A DNA stretch of 15,607 bases from UBA3818 sp051881895 (GCA_051881895.1 JBJEQT010000068.1:1-15607), one strand, 5' to 3'; shown: positions 7,601-14,945, counted from the stretch's first letter. Numbers and translations are program-made. The notes: generated from the letters alone by a model not told the origin.

Positions 7601-8407
7601 TACCGGCTTATCGCTGCGCCCGGCATACAGCTTTTTGCGCAGCTCCAGATAATTTTCATAAGTTTCTTTGATGTATTCCGGCCGAATGTCCGCGTCTTCA
7701 ATAATGGTGCCAAAAGTCGTATGACGGCAATGATCCGACCAGTAGGTGTCGATCATGCGGATTTCGGTGATGGTGGGGCAGCGCTTTTCCTCATCTTTAA
7801 AATATTGCTGACAGAACTTGATGTCATCCAAGTCCATCGCCAAGCCGTATTGCTTGATAAAATCCGCCAGGCCCTGCTCGTCCAGGCCGTTGAAGCCGTC
7901 CAGCACCGCAACCGGATCCGGTTTGGCATAATTCTGCTTAATGGTAGCAGGTTTTTCCATCGCCGCTTCCCTGGCTTCCACGGGGTTGATCAGGGTTTCT
8001 TTGATTTTCAGTTTTTCCACATCAGAAAGCGTTCCTTTGATGTAGTATACGCGCGCGGTTTTTACTTCCGGGCGCTCTTTGCAGGTGGAAAGCTGAATGC
8101 ACTGGGCGCAGGAGTCCGCCCGCTGGTCAAACTGGCCGGGCAGGTATTCCACCGCCAGCACCCACTCATCCGCCGCCGGAGCCGGGGCGGTTTCCTCGTA
8201 AACATCGTCCACCTGCGGTTCGGACAGGATGGTTTTCTGAGCCATGCGGTAATCCGCTTCATCGATATTCTCGATATCATAACGGTTGAGCACCCGCACT
8301 TCGGTAATGTCCTCGGTGCGCAATGCCGTTCGCAAATCGCTCAGCACCCCTGCCGCTTCAACGGCAAAGGGTGTTTTCTTTTCTACAAAACAACGATAAA
8401 CTGCCAT
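4679..8407 (-). CDS. purL: Phosphoribosylformylglycinamidine synthase, single-chain
   Basis: Step 4 of purine synthesis: converts FGAR, glutamine and ATP to FGAM. The 1242-residue chain joins all parts that in Bacillus are split into PurS, PurQ and PurL. An N-terminal PurS-like region is followed by a synthetase core with the conserved SDHCRH box (residues 224-229) and HNHPTE (324-329), and by a second PurM-like half. The C-terminal class I glutaminase domain starts near residue 1020 and holds the nucleophile C1082 in GICNGFQ and the H1212-S-E1214 pair that completes the triad. It is slightly shorter than the E. coli enzyme (about 1295) and matches the single-chain form found in clostridia. 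AGGAG lies seven bases before the ATG, and the TAG stop of purD is part of that site, so translation is probably coupled. Last gene of the operon. Confidence 0.97.
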   Translation of the reverse strand: MAVYRCFVEKKTPFAVEAAGVLSDLRTALRTEDITEVRVLNRYDIENIDEADYRMAQKTILSEPQVDDVYEETAPAPAADEWVLAVEYLPGQFDQRADSCAQCIQLSTCKERPEVKTARVYYIKGTLSDVEKLKIKETLINPVEAREAAMEKPATIKQNYAKPDPVAVLDGFNGLDEQGLADFIKQYGLAMDLDDIKFCQQYFKDEEKRCPTITEIRMIDTYWSDHCRHTTFGTIIEDADIRPEYIKETYENYLELRKKLYAGRSDKPVTLMDLATIGTKVLKAAGKMHDLDESEEINACSVKIKVDVDGEEQDWLLMFKNETHNHPTEIEPFGGAATCLGGAIRDPLSGRSYVYQAMRVTGAADPLLPVDQTMKGKLPQRKIVTTAAAGYSSYGNQIGLATGHVTEIYHPGYVAKRMEIGAVVGAAPQENVIRERPAPSDVVILLGGRTGRDGCGGATGSSKSHTLESLESCGAEVQKGNAPEERKLQRLFRDPKATRLIKRCNDFGAGGVSVAIGELADGLHIDLSKVPKKYEGLDGTELAISESQERMAVVVAKEDVETFRALASTENLESTVVAEVTAEPRLVMELDGRTIVDLSREFLNSNGAKKFTTVSVPDPKPEAATLEYLDFGAKMEKLADDLNICSQKGLVERFDSTIGAGTVLMPFGGKWQLTPSQAMAAKIPVLGGETTTCSLMGWGFDPYLSSRSPYHGAMMAVIESVAKIVAAGGSAKNCWLTFQEYFERTQNDPERWGKPFAALLGALKAQLELEIGSIGGKDSMSGTFEDIDVPPTLVSFAVSTAKADRIVSTEFKGEGHPVYLMKPFYYPNGLPDFNSVKAVFEQVENLISKGRVLSCWTLSAGGAAEGLMKMMLGNHIGFELDESFRENDLFDQCYGAFLCELDGPVELPGSAILVGHTAKGYSLRTPSATVNMDKLQKIYENKLQPVFPYLSCEEEKPVQTFSYACATPAKAAAKTAKPHVLIPVFPGTNCEYDTARAFERAGAEAEIFVVRNLTPQDIEESVQAFQKAIAGSQIIAIPGGFSGGDEPEGSGKFITAFFRNPQIKEQVHELLQNRDGLMCGICNGFQALIKLGLVPFGEIIDTDSSCPTLTFNTIGRHQSMLVRTRVASNKSPWLMHSKVGEIHTVAISHGEGRFVADEALVQKLAQNGQIATQYVDLEGNPTSNIRFNPNNSVQAIEGITSPDGRVFGKMGHSERYGENLYKNVPDKTLQDLIFQGAVDYYK

Positions 8408-8417
8408 ATTCTCTCTC

Positions 8418-9680
8418 CTATTTTTTGCCGATGTCGGTACGGTAATGGGCTTTTGGGAAGGTGATTTCTTTCACCGCGCCATATGCTTTTTCCAGCGCTT
8501 GAGACAGATTCTGCCCCAATCCGGTGATGCCGAGCACCCGTCCGCCGGCGGTCAGGAATTTGCCGTCCTGCCGCTTGGTACCGGCGTGATATACAATCAC
8601 ATCGGGATGTTCTCCCCGCTCATTCAGTCCCTCAATGGGGAAGCCTGTCTCATATTTTTTCGGATATCCGCCGCTGGCCAGTACCACGCAGGCCGCTGCG
8701 CCGTCAGACCACTGGATGTCCAGTTCGCTCAGGCGCTCGTCACGCACCGCCCGCATAATAGTGAACAGGTCAGTCTTTAAGAGTGGAAGCACTACCTGCG
8801 TTTCCGGATCGCCGAACCGGCAGTTGTATTCGATCACCTTTGGGCCTTGTTCTGTCAAAATCAGGCCGAAGTACAGACACCCTTTAAAGGGGCAGCCCTC
8901 TTTTTTCATAGCTTCGATTGTCGGCAGGAAAATTTCTTTCATACAGCGCCCGGCCACGTCCGCCGTATAGTAGGGGCTTGGCGCGATGGTGCCCATGCCG
9001 CCGGTGTTGGGGCCCTCATCATTGTCATAGGCCCGTTTGTGGTCCATGGAAGATACCATCGGAACCACCGTATGGGAATCGGTAAAGGCCAGAACCGACA
9101 CTTCCTTGCCGGTCAGGAATTCCTCTACCACCACCTGGTTGCCGCTTTTGCCAAAGATCTTGTCCTCCATGATAGAATGAACCGCCTCTTTGGCCTCCTG
9201 AAGGTTCTGAGCAATGATCACGCCTTTTCCAAGCGCCAGCCCGTCGGCCTTAATAACCGCCGGGAACCGGTTCTCCCGCTCAATGTAATCGATAACCTGA
9301 GCAGGGTCGTCAAACACTTCGTATTTGGCAGTGGGGATGCCGTATTTCTTCATCAGATTTTTGGCAAACACCTTGCTGCCCTCGATCTGGGCCGCTTTTT
9401 TGCTGGGGCCGAAAGCGGGGATCCCCGCTTCTTCCATGGCGTCGGCCATTCCCAGCACCAGCGGATCGTCCGGGGTGACGACCGCAAAATCGATCCCCTC
9501 GTTTTTCGCAAACGCGACCATGCTGTCTATATCGGTGGCTTTTATCTCCACCGGCGTGGCCTGCACGCTGATGCCGCCGTTGCCCGGTGCGCAGTAAATA
9601 TGCTCGATCTCTTTATTCTCCGCCAGCTTCCGAACCACCGCATGTTCCCGGCCGCCGGAACCGACTACTAAAACTTTCAT
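8418..9680 (-). CDS. purD: Phosphoribosylamine--glycine ligase (GAR synthetase)
   Basis: Step 2 of purine synthesis: joins glycine to phosphoribosylamine using ATP, an ATP-grasp enzyme in the cytosol. The 420 residues are the usual length. Visible hallmarks are the N-terminal nucleotide-like fold VLVVGSGGREHA (3-14), the ATP-grasp stretch KADGLALGKGV (144-154), DHKRAYDNDEGPNTGGMG (213-230) and the family signature RFGDPETQ (288-295), which carries metal and substrate ligands. The start is supported by GGAGG seven bases before the ATG. It lies 18 bases after purH and 10 bases before purL. It has no fused PurM or PurN domain, unlike eukaryotic forms. Confidence 0.97.
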   Translation of the reverse strand: MKVLVVGSGGREHAVVRKLAENKEIEHIYCAPGNGGISVQATPVEIKATDIDSMVAFAKNEGIDFAVVTPDDPLVLGMADAMEEAGIPAFGPSKKAAQIEGSKVFAKNLMKKYGIPTAKYEVFDDPAQVIDYIERENRFPAVIKADGLALGKGVIIAQNLQEAKEAVHSIMEDKIFGKSGNQVVVEEFLTGKEVSVLAFTDSHTVVPMVSSMDHKRAYDNDEGPNTGGMGTIAPSPYYTADVAGRCMKEIFLPTIEAMKKEGCPFKGCLYFGLILTEQGPKVIEYNCRFGDPETQVVLPLLKTDLFTIMRAVRDERLSELDIQWSDGAAACVVLASGGYPKKYETGFPIEGLNERGEHPDVIVYHAGTKRQDGKFLTAGGRVLGITGLGQNLSQALEKAYGAVKEITFPKAHYRTDIGKK

Positions 9681-9698
9681 GCAGCTTCCTCCCGCCGA

Positions 9699-10877
9699 TT
9701 AATGGTGGAACAGGCGAATTCCGGTGAACGCCATGGCAATACCGTACTTATTGCAGGTATCGATCACGTTATCGTCCCGGATGGAGCCGCCGGGCTGCGC
9801 GATGTATTCCACGCCGCTCTTATGAGCCCGCTCGATATTGTCGCCAAACGGGAAAAACGCATCGGAGCCCAGGGATACGCCGGACATGGTATCCAACCAG
9901 GCGCGTTTTTCCTCCCGGGTCAGCGGCTCGGGTTTTTCCGTAAAGAATTGTTCCCAAACACCGTCGGCCAGCACATCCATATAATCGTCAGAAATATAGA
10001 CGTCGATGGTATTGTCTCTGTCAGCCCGGCGGATTTTTTCTTTAAAAGGCAGTTTCAAAACTTTTTTGTGCTGCCGCAGATACCACACATCCGCTTTGTT
10101 GCCCGCCAGTCTGGTGCAATGGATACGGGACTGCTGACCCGCGCCAACACCGATGACCTGCCCGCCTTTGGCGTAGCAGACCGAATTGGACTGGGTGTAT
10201 TTCAGGGTGATCAAAGAAATCACCAGATCGATTTTTGCCTCTTCCGGCAGATTCTGATTCTCGGTCACCATGTTCCCGAGCATTTCGCTGTCGATTTTCA
10301 AATCGTTGCGGCCCTGCTCAAAAGTCACGCCGTAAACCTGTTTGTGTTCGATTTTAGCGGGCACATAATCCGGGTCGATTTTGATGATATTGTAAGTTCC
10401 TTTGCGTTTGGATTTGAGAATCTCCAGCGCCTCATCCGTATAGCCGGGAGCGATAACGCCATCGGATACTTCTTTATGAATCAGATTCGCGGTGTCGGCG
10501 TCACAGGTATCGGACAGGGCGATAAAATCGCCGTAGGAGCTCATGCGGTCGGCGCCTCTCGCGCGGGCATAGGCACAGGCCAGTGCGGACAGGGGCTGGT
10601 CGCCGGTGAAGTAGATTTTCCGCAGCACATCGGTCAAAGGCAGGCCAACCGCCGCACCCGCGGGGCTGACATGCTTAAACGATGCCGCCGCCGGCAATCC
10701 GGTGGCTTCTTTCAGTTCTTTTACCAGCTGCCAGCTGTTAAAGGCATCCAAAAAGTTGATGTATCCCGGCTTGCCGTTGAGTACCTCAATGGGCAGTTCC
10801 CCGCCGTCGGCCATAAAGATGCGGGAGGGCTTTTGGTTGGGATTACAGCCGTATTTCAGTTCCAGTTCCTTCGCCAT
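9699..10877 (-). CDS. purH: AICAR formyltransferase, lacking the cyclohydrolase domain
   Basis: Step 9 of purine synthesis: transfers a formyl group from 10-formyltetrahydrofolate to AICAR to give FAICAR. At 392 residues it is only the formyltransferase part of PurH; the roughly 130-200 residue N-terminal MGS-like IMP cyclohydrolase domain of the usual 510-590 residue bifunctional protein is missing. The start is real, with AGGAGG seven bases before ATG and the upstream TAG stop inside that site, so this is not a truncation by frameshift. The catalytic K68-H69 pair in SFKHVSPAG, RIHCTRLAG (251-259), SDAFFPFGDNI (338-348), AQPGGSIRD (360-368) and the C-terminal FTGIRLFHH are all intact. The missing activity is supplied by the gene immediately upstream. 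The product is best named phosphoribosylaminoimidazolecarboxamide formyltransferase. Confidence 0.95.
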   Translation of the reverse strand: MAKELELKYGCNPNQKPSRIFMADGGELPIEVLNGKPGYINFLDAFNSWQLVKELKEATGLPAAASFKHVSPAGAAVGLPLTDVLRKIYFTGDQPLSALACAYARARGADRMSSYGDFIALSDTCDADTANLIHKEVSDGVIAPGYTDEALEILKSKRKGTYNIIKIDPDYVPAKIEHKQVYGVTFEQGRNDLKIDSEMLGNMVTENQNLPEEAKIDLVISLITLKYTQSNSVCYAKGGQVIGVGAGQQSRIHCTRLAGNKADVWYLRQHKKVLKLPFKEKIRRADRDNTIDVYISDDYMDVLADGVWEQFFTEKPEPLTREEKRAWLDTMSGVSLGSDAFFPFGDNIERAHKSGVEYIAQPGGSIRDDNVIDTCNKYGIAMAFTGIRLFHH

Positions 10878-10888
10878 GGTTCTGCCTC

Positions 10889-11590
10889 CTATTTGTTTTT
10901 ATTATAAATCTTCGTCTCGGTTTTTCCGGTTGCCAAATCAATGGACCGAACGAACAGCGAGACCTTATTTTCTTCGTTAAGAGCGGTCCACAATTTCTCG
11001 CCAAACGCTTCAAATCCGTCGGCCATTTCCACCAGTACCGGTTCCCCTTCAAAGGAAGGAATAGGGTTCCCGTTTTCCCGGTAGGTGTGGATCACATGGC
11101 CCTGTCCCGGCAGCGCATCGGTATAATCAAAGAAGAAACGGTGTACCGCATCCGGATTTCCTTCGGCACTTTTTAAGATGGAAAGCTGGTATCCCGCGCC
11201 GCAGACCGCACCGGAAATGCGAGGGGTAAAGTTGGGGCCATCCGGCTCAAAAGTCCGGGTCCGCAGGGCATCCTCAAAACTCATGCCCTTTGCCATAAAG
11301 TCGTAGATGGTGTCCGTTTGGTCGCCGTTGGTTACAATCGTGCTTTTACCCAGCACCCGCACCGGTGAATAAATGATCAGCGACGGGTCGGACAGCTTGG
11401 CCGGATCAAACGCCTCTGTCCGAATGCCCTCGCCCTCGGTGACAAAAACCCGGTTGCGGCTGTTTTCACTGCGGCCCATGATAAAGTATCCGATCAGCAT
11501 ATGGCGCCCGTCTTTGGACCGTCCCAGCACAATACCCCGCCCGGGATATTCATTGCCGGAAAGATACTCATATAAATTGATCGCTTTCAT
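10889..11590 (-). CDS. purO: IMP cyclohydrolase, PurO family
   Basis: Predicted to catalyse step 10, ring closure of FAICAR to IMP. The 233-residue protein resembles the archaeal PurO family rather than the PurH cyclohydrolase domain: YPGRGIVLGRSKDG (15-28), the GRSENSRNR stretch (39-47), VTNGDQTDTIYD (86-97) and EPDGPNFTPRISG (115-127) correspond to conserved PurO blocks. Its position directly before a formyltransferase that lacks the cyclohydrolase domain strongly supports the role. The ATG at 11588-11590 has a modest AAAGGGG site eight bases upstream. The TAG stop overlaps the ribosome binding site of purH, so the two partner enzymes are probably translated together. The 56-base gap before it is AT-rich and contains an inverted repeat. 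Confidence 0.88.
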   Translation of the reverse strand: MKAINLYEYLSGNEYPGRGIVLGRSKDGRHMLIGYFIMGRSENSRNRVFVTEGEGIRTEAFDPAKLSDPSLIIYSPVRVLGKSTIVTNGDQTDTIYDFMAKGMSFEDALRTRTFEPDGPNFTPRISGAVCGAGYQLSILKSAEGNPDAVHRFFFDYTDALPGQGHVIHTYRENGNPIPSFEGEPVLVEMADGFEAFGEKLWTALNEENKVSLFVRSIDLATGKTETKIYNKNK

Positions 11591-11591
11591 C

Positions 11592-11640
11592 CCATTTGCC
11601 CCTTTCCGAAATATATCATAAATTTATAAAATACAAATGG
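11592..11640 (-). promoter_or_regulatory. AT-rich inverted repeat before purO
   Basis: The purN-purO gap carries CCATTTG and CAAATGG arms (11592-11598 and 11634-11640) around a very AT-rich centre with the palindrome ATAAATTTAT. One arm lies between the weak ribosome binding site and the ATG of purO, so pairing could affect translation. The AT-rich centre could also hold a weak internal promoter reading leftward, but no good -35/-10 pair with 16-18 base spacing is visible. Confidence 0.35.
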
Positions 11641-11646
11641 TATCAT

Positions 11647-12255
11647 TCAGTTTCCTTTTTCCTGCTCCAGCTGCTCGCACAGCATAGCCACCGCTTGGGG
11701 CAGCAGCTTCCATTCCGCTTGCTCCATGACCCTTTTCTGCAGCAGTTCCGGCGTATCGCCGGGCAGTACCTCTACTGCTTTTTGCAGCAGGATCCGCCCG
11801 CCGTCGGGGATTTCGTTGACCAGATGCACCGTCGCCCCGGTGACCTTTACCCCGTAATCCAGCGCCGCCTGATGGACCCGCAGCCCATAAAATCCGGCGC
11901 CGCAGAAGGATGGAATCAGCGATGGGTGAATATTGAGGATCCGCTCTGGGTAAGCGTCGATGACCGGTTTGCCCAGGATACTCAAAAATCCCGCCAGCAC
12001 GACTAGATCAATGCCGCGGCTTTGCAGCGTTTGTACCACCGCCCGGTCGTAATCCGCCGGATCGCCGAAGCTCTTCCGGCTCACTACCACCGATTCGATA
12101 CCCGCGTTTTTGGCCCGTTCCAGCGCGTACGCTTTTTGGTTGGAAGCCATGACCAGTACGATCTTTCCATTGGGGAACGCTCCGGCCTTCTGCGCGTCGA
12201 TCAGCGCCTGCAGATTGGTTCCGCCGCCGGAAACCAGCACCGCAATTTTTATCAT
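11647..12255 (-). CDS. purN: Phosphoribosylglycinamide formyltransferase (GAR transformylase)
   Basis: Step 3 of purine synthesis: transfers a formyl group from 10-formyltetrahydrofolate to GAR. The 202 residues match the family. The phosphate-binding loop SGGGTNLQAL (9-18) and the catalytic set N108, H110 (in NIHPSL) and D151 (in IPDGG) are present; compared with the E. coli enzyme there is a loop about five residues longer after HPSL, which I believe is common in clostridial PurN. No formate-dependent PurT is seen, so both formylation steps here depend on folate. It starts 12 bases after purM with a G-rich site (AAGGGGG) seven bases before ATG. Confidence 0.96.
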   Translation of the reverse strand: MIKIAVLVSGGGTNLQALIDAQKAGAFPNGKIVLVMASNQKAYALERAKNAGIESVVVSRKSFGDPADYDRAVVQTLQSRGIDLVVLAGFLSILGKPVIDAYPERILNIHPSLIPSFCGAGFYGLRVHQAALDYGVKVTGATVHLVNEIPDGGRILLQKAVEVLPGDTPELLQKRVMEQAEWKLLPQAVAMLCEQLEQEKGN

Positions 12256-12267
12256 GCCCCTACCCCC

Positions 12268-13305
12268 TTACCGAAAGGAGACGGTGTGCTCGCCTTTTTG
12301 GATTTCGCCGATAACTTTGGCTTTTTCGCCGCATCCGCAGAGGATTTCCACCGCCTTGGCCGCATCCTCTTTTTTGACTACGACGCACATGCCGATGCCC
12401 ATGTTAAAGGTGTTGAACATATCCCGCTCCGGAATATTGCCCACCTCCTGAATGAGCTGGAAGATCGGCAGCACATCCACCGCATCCCGGTCAATGACTG
12501 CCTGGAAGCCCTCGGGGATGGCCCGCGGGATATTTTCGTAAAATCCGCCGCCGGTAATATGGGAAATGGATTTGATCTGTACTTCCTCCATCAATTTGAG
12601 GATGGGTTTTACATAAATTCTGGTAGGAGTCAGCAACGTTTCTCCCAGCGGTTTGCCCAGCCGGTCGGCATAAGCGCCCAGATCACTGTGCTCCACATCG
12701 AACACCTTGCGCACCAGGCTGAAGCCGTTGGAATGAACGCCGGAAGACGCTAAGCCGATGATTGCATCGCCCTCTTCAATGGTATTCATATCCAAAATTT
12801 TAGACTTGTCCACCGCGCCGACCGAAAAACCGGCCAGGTCGTATTCGTCCTCTGGATAAAATCCAGGCATTTCAGCAGTCTCGCCGCCTACCAGAGCGCA
12901 GCCGGCCTGCACACAGCCTTCCGCCACGCCGGAAACGATCTGCGCCACTTTTTCCGGATAGTTTTTGCCCACCGCCACATAATCCAAAAACACCAGCGGC
13001 TTGGCGCCGGCGCAGATAATATCGTTGACGCACATGGCCACGCAGTCAATGCCCACGGTGTCGTGCTTATTCAGAAGAAAGGCCAGTTTCAGCTTGGTTC
13101 CCACACCGTCGGTACCGGAAACCAATACCGGCTTTTCCATCCCGGTCAGATCCATTTCAAACAATCCGCCGAAGCCGCCAATGCCGGAAATACAGCCAGC
13201 AGTCTGGGTACGGGCCACATGGGTTTTCATCAGTTCCACCGCTTTGTAACCAGCGGTCACGTCTACGCCTGCCGCCTTGTAGCTGTCGCTAAAGCTCTTT
13301 TCCAT
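12268..13305 (-). CDS. purM: Phosphoribosylformylglycinamidine cyclo-ligase (AIR synthetase)
   Basis: Step 5 of purine synthesis: ATP-dependent closure of the imidazole ring, FGAM to AIR. The 345 residues are typical. Hallmarks are the glycine-rich GIGGFGG (41-47), SGTDGVGTK (63-71), CVNDIICAGAKP (92-103), GGETAEMP (140-147) and GLASSGVHSNG (184-194) of the PurM/ThiL/SelD ATP-binding superfamily. The ribosome binding site is weak (GGAG about 11 bases upstream) and it follows an unusually long 145-base gap after purF that contains three hairpins, so its expression may be tuned relative to purF. It is 12 bases before purN. Confidence 0.97.
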   Translation of the reverse strand: MEKSFSDSYKAAGVDVTAGYKAVELMKTHVARTQTAGCISGIGGFGGLFEMDLTGMEKPVLVSGTDGVGTKLKLAFLLNKHDTVGIDCVAMCVNDIICAGAKPLVFLDYVAVGKNYPEKVAQIVSGVAEGCVQAGCALVGGETAEMPGFYPEDEYDLAGFSVGAVDKSKILDMNTIEEGDAIIGLASSGVHSNGFSLVRKVFDVEHSDLGAYADRLGKPLGETLLTPTRIYVKPILKLMEEVQIKSISHITGGGFYENIPRAIPEGFQAVIDRDAVDVLPIFQLIQEVGNIPERDMFNTFNMGIGMCVVVKKEDAAKAVEILCGCGEKAKVIGEIQKGEHTVSFR

Positions 13306-13450
13306 AAATCACTACGCTCCATTCTGTTTATGCCGCAGCAAAATGCGGCGGCGATTTTTGTCCGTTATATTGGATAGGATGCGGGCAAAACAGCCGCACA
13401 CATCGCGGTCTTTGGGGCCGCGTCCTTACCGAAACCGCAAAAGCAGCCAG
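13306..13450 (-). other. Long purF-purM gap with three GC-rich hairpins
   Basis: At 145 bases this is by far the longest gap in an operon whose other spacers are mostly 10-18 bases. No gene is visible. It contains three short perfect stems: CCGCG/CGCGG (13404-13422), CCGCA/TGCGG (13380-13398) and GCCGCA/TGCGGC (13332-13349), in transcription order, with loops of 9, 9 and 6 bases. None is followed by a U tract, so simple termination is unlikely. A processing or mRNA stability element, or an unrecognised structured RNA, is possible. Confidence 0.45.
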
Positions 13451-14878
13451 TTACTCTTTTTTGATTTTCTGTTCAAATTTGGATTTTTCCATTTCCTTTG
13501 GCGTTGCCGCGGGATATTCTCCGGTAAAGCATCCGCAGCAGAAGCCGCAGTGGGCTCCATCGGCGATGTGCCGCACGCCCTCCACGCTCAAATATCCCAG
13601 GGAGTCAGCCCCGATGACCCGGCAAATTTCTTTCTCGCTCATCTGGCAGGCGATAAGATTTTCTTTGGAATCGATGTCGGTCCCGTAATAGCAAGGACTG
13701 ATAAACGGCGGCGCCGACACCCGGACATGAACCTCGGTGGCGCCGGCATCCCGCAAAAGGGTTACGATTCGGGCGCTGGTTGTGCCGCGGACAATGGAAT
13801 CGTCTACCATAATGACCCGTTTTCCTTTGACAACCGACGCCAGGGCATTGAGCTTAATGCGGACCGAATTTTCCCGCTGCCCCTGTTCCGGCTGGATAAA
13901 CGTCCGGGCGATATACCGGTTTTTCACAAATCCCATGCCGTATGGGATCCCCGATTCCTCCGCGTAACCCAACGCTGCGTCAAGCCCGGAATCCGGCACG
14001 CCGATCACAACGTCCGCCTCTACCGGATGTTCCTGGGCCAAAAAGCGTCCGGCCTGGCGGCGGGCTTCATGAACCGATTTGCCCTCGATCACCGAATCAG
14101 GTCTGGCAAAATAAACGAATTCAAACACACAGGTATGGGCTTTTCCCTTGCAATGGGTCCGGATGCTTCGCACCCCATTCTCGTCCACCACCACAATTTC
14201 GCCCGCTTCAATGTCCCGGACAAATACCGCGCCGATACTGTCCAGCGCACAGGTCTCAGAGGCGAATACAATCTGCCCCTCCGGCAGGCGGCCCATGCAC
14301 AGTGGACGGAAGCCGGTGGAATCCCGGGCGGCGATCAGCTTTTGCGGAGACATGATAACAAGGCTGTATGCGCCCTCCAGCTGAAACATCGCCTGTTCTA
14401 CCGCCTTTTCGATAGAGGGGGTATTCAGCCGTTCCCGGGTAATCATATAGGAAATGACCTCTGAATCATTGGTCGTATGGAAAATGGCGCCGGATAATTC
14501 CAGCTGGCGGCGCAGCTCCGCCGCGTTAGTCAGATTTCCGTTGTGCGCCAGGGCCATCTGACCTTTTACATGTCGGACCACCAGCGGCTGTGCGTTGGCA
14601 CGGCTGACTGCACCGGTCGTGGAATACCGGGTGTGTCCCACTGCCATCTGTCCCCGGCCCAAAGCTTGCAGATGCTCCTTGGTAAACACATCCCGAACCA
14701 GCCCAAAATCCTTGTGGACCGTGATCACCCCACTATCGTTGACCGCGATTCCGCAGCTTTCCTGTCCCCGGTGCTGCAGGGCATACAACGCATAATAAGC
14801 ATTGGCCGCGACATCGCTTCTGCCTTCTTTGTCATAAATACCAAAAACGCCGCATTCCTCATGAATCTCGTTTTGCAT
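13451..14878 (-). CDS. purF: Amidophosphoribosyltransferase
   Basis: First committed step of purine synthesis: PRPP plus glutamine to phosphoribosylamine; normally feedback inhibited by purine nucleotides. The 475 residues form an N-terminal nucleophile glutaminase and a C-terminal PRPP transferase. C9 in EECGVFG is the expected nucleophile after removal of an eight-residue propeptide. The PRPP loop is VIMVDDSIVRGTT (355-367). Cysteines C250, C396, C447 and C450 align in order with the four ligands of the [4Fe-4S] cluster in the Bacillus subtilis enzyme, placing this in the oxygen-sensitive Bacillus-type class. The ATG has GGGAG eight bases upstream. It follows purC by 67 bases, with a strong hairpin in between. 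Confidence 0.97.
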   Translation of the reverse strand: MQNEIHEECGVFGIYDKEGRSDVAANAYYALYALQHRGQESCGIAVNDSGVITVHKDFGLVRDVFTKEHLQALGRGQMAVGHTRYSTTGAVSRANAQPLVVRHVKGQMALAHNGNLTNAAELRRQLELSGAIFHTTNDSEVISYMITRERLNTPSIEKAVEQAMFQLEGAYSLVIMSPQKLIAARDSTGFRPLCMGRLPEGQIVFASETCALDSIGAVFVRDIEAGEIVVVDENGVRSIRTHCKGKAHTCVFEFVYFARPDSVIEGKSVHEARRQAGRFLAQEHPVEADVVIGVPDSGLDAALGYAEESGIPYGMGFVKNRYIARTFIQPEQGQRENSVRIKLNALASVVKGKRVIMVDDSIVRGTTSARIVTLLRDAGATEVHVRVSAPPFISPCYYGTDIDSKENLIACQMSEKEICRVIGADSLGYLSVEGVRHIADGAHCGFCCGCFTGEYPAATPKEMEKSKFEQKIKKE

Positions 14879-14900
14879 CTTCTTTTCTCCCGAACCGTGA

Positions 14901-14926
14901 GCAGGGCCGGCGTTGCCCGGCCCTGC
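14901..14926 (-). repeat. GC-rich hairpin between purC and purF
   Basis: A perfect 10-bp stem, GCAGGGCCGG (14901-14910) and CCGGCCCTGC (14917-14926), with a 6-base loop, lies between the purC stop and the purF start. Leftward it is not followed by a T-run, so it is more likely an mRNA stability or processing element than a terminator. It could shield the 3' end of purC mRNA or slow polymerase before purF. Confidence 0.6.
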
Positions 14927-14945
14927 CAGTTTGTATCCGTTTGGA

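Noticed and set aside
6836..8464. 542-codon rightward open frame opposite purL and the end of purD
   Set aside because: Antisense to conserved purL sequence, with a histidine, arginine and glycine-rich translation typical of the complementary strand of a GC-biased gene. No domain recognised.
9702..10907. 401-codon rightward open frame opposite purH
   Set aside because: Covers purH on the other strand almost end to end and has no ribosome binding site or family motif; best explained by codon bias of the true gene.
13306..13450. A purine or ZTP riboswitch in the purF-purM gap
   Set aside because: I could not find the conserved core motifs of either class, and such riboswitches are expected ahead of the first gene of a transcript, which is outside the window.
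3154..14926. Similarity between the GCAGG-CCGG arms of the hairpins at 3154-3183 and 14901-14926
   Set aside because: Only the outer few bases match and the rest of the stems differ; two copies are too few to call a repeat family without a genome-wide search.
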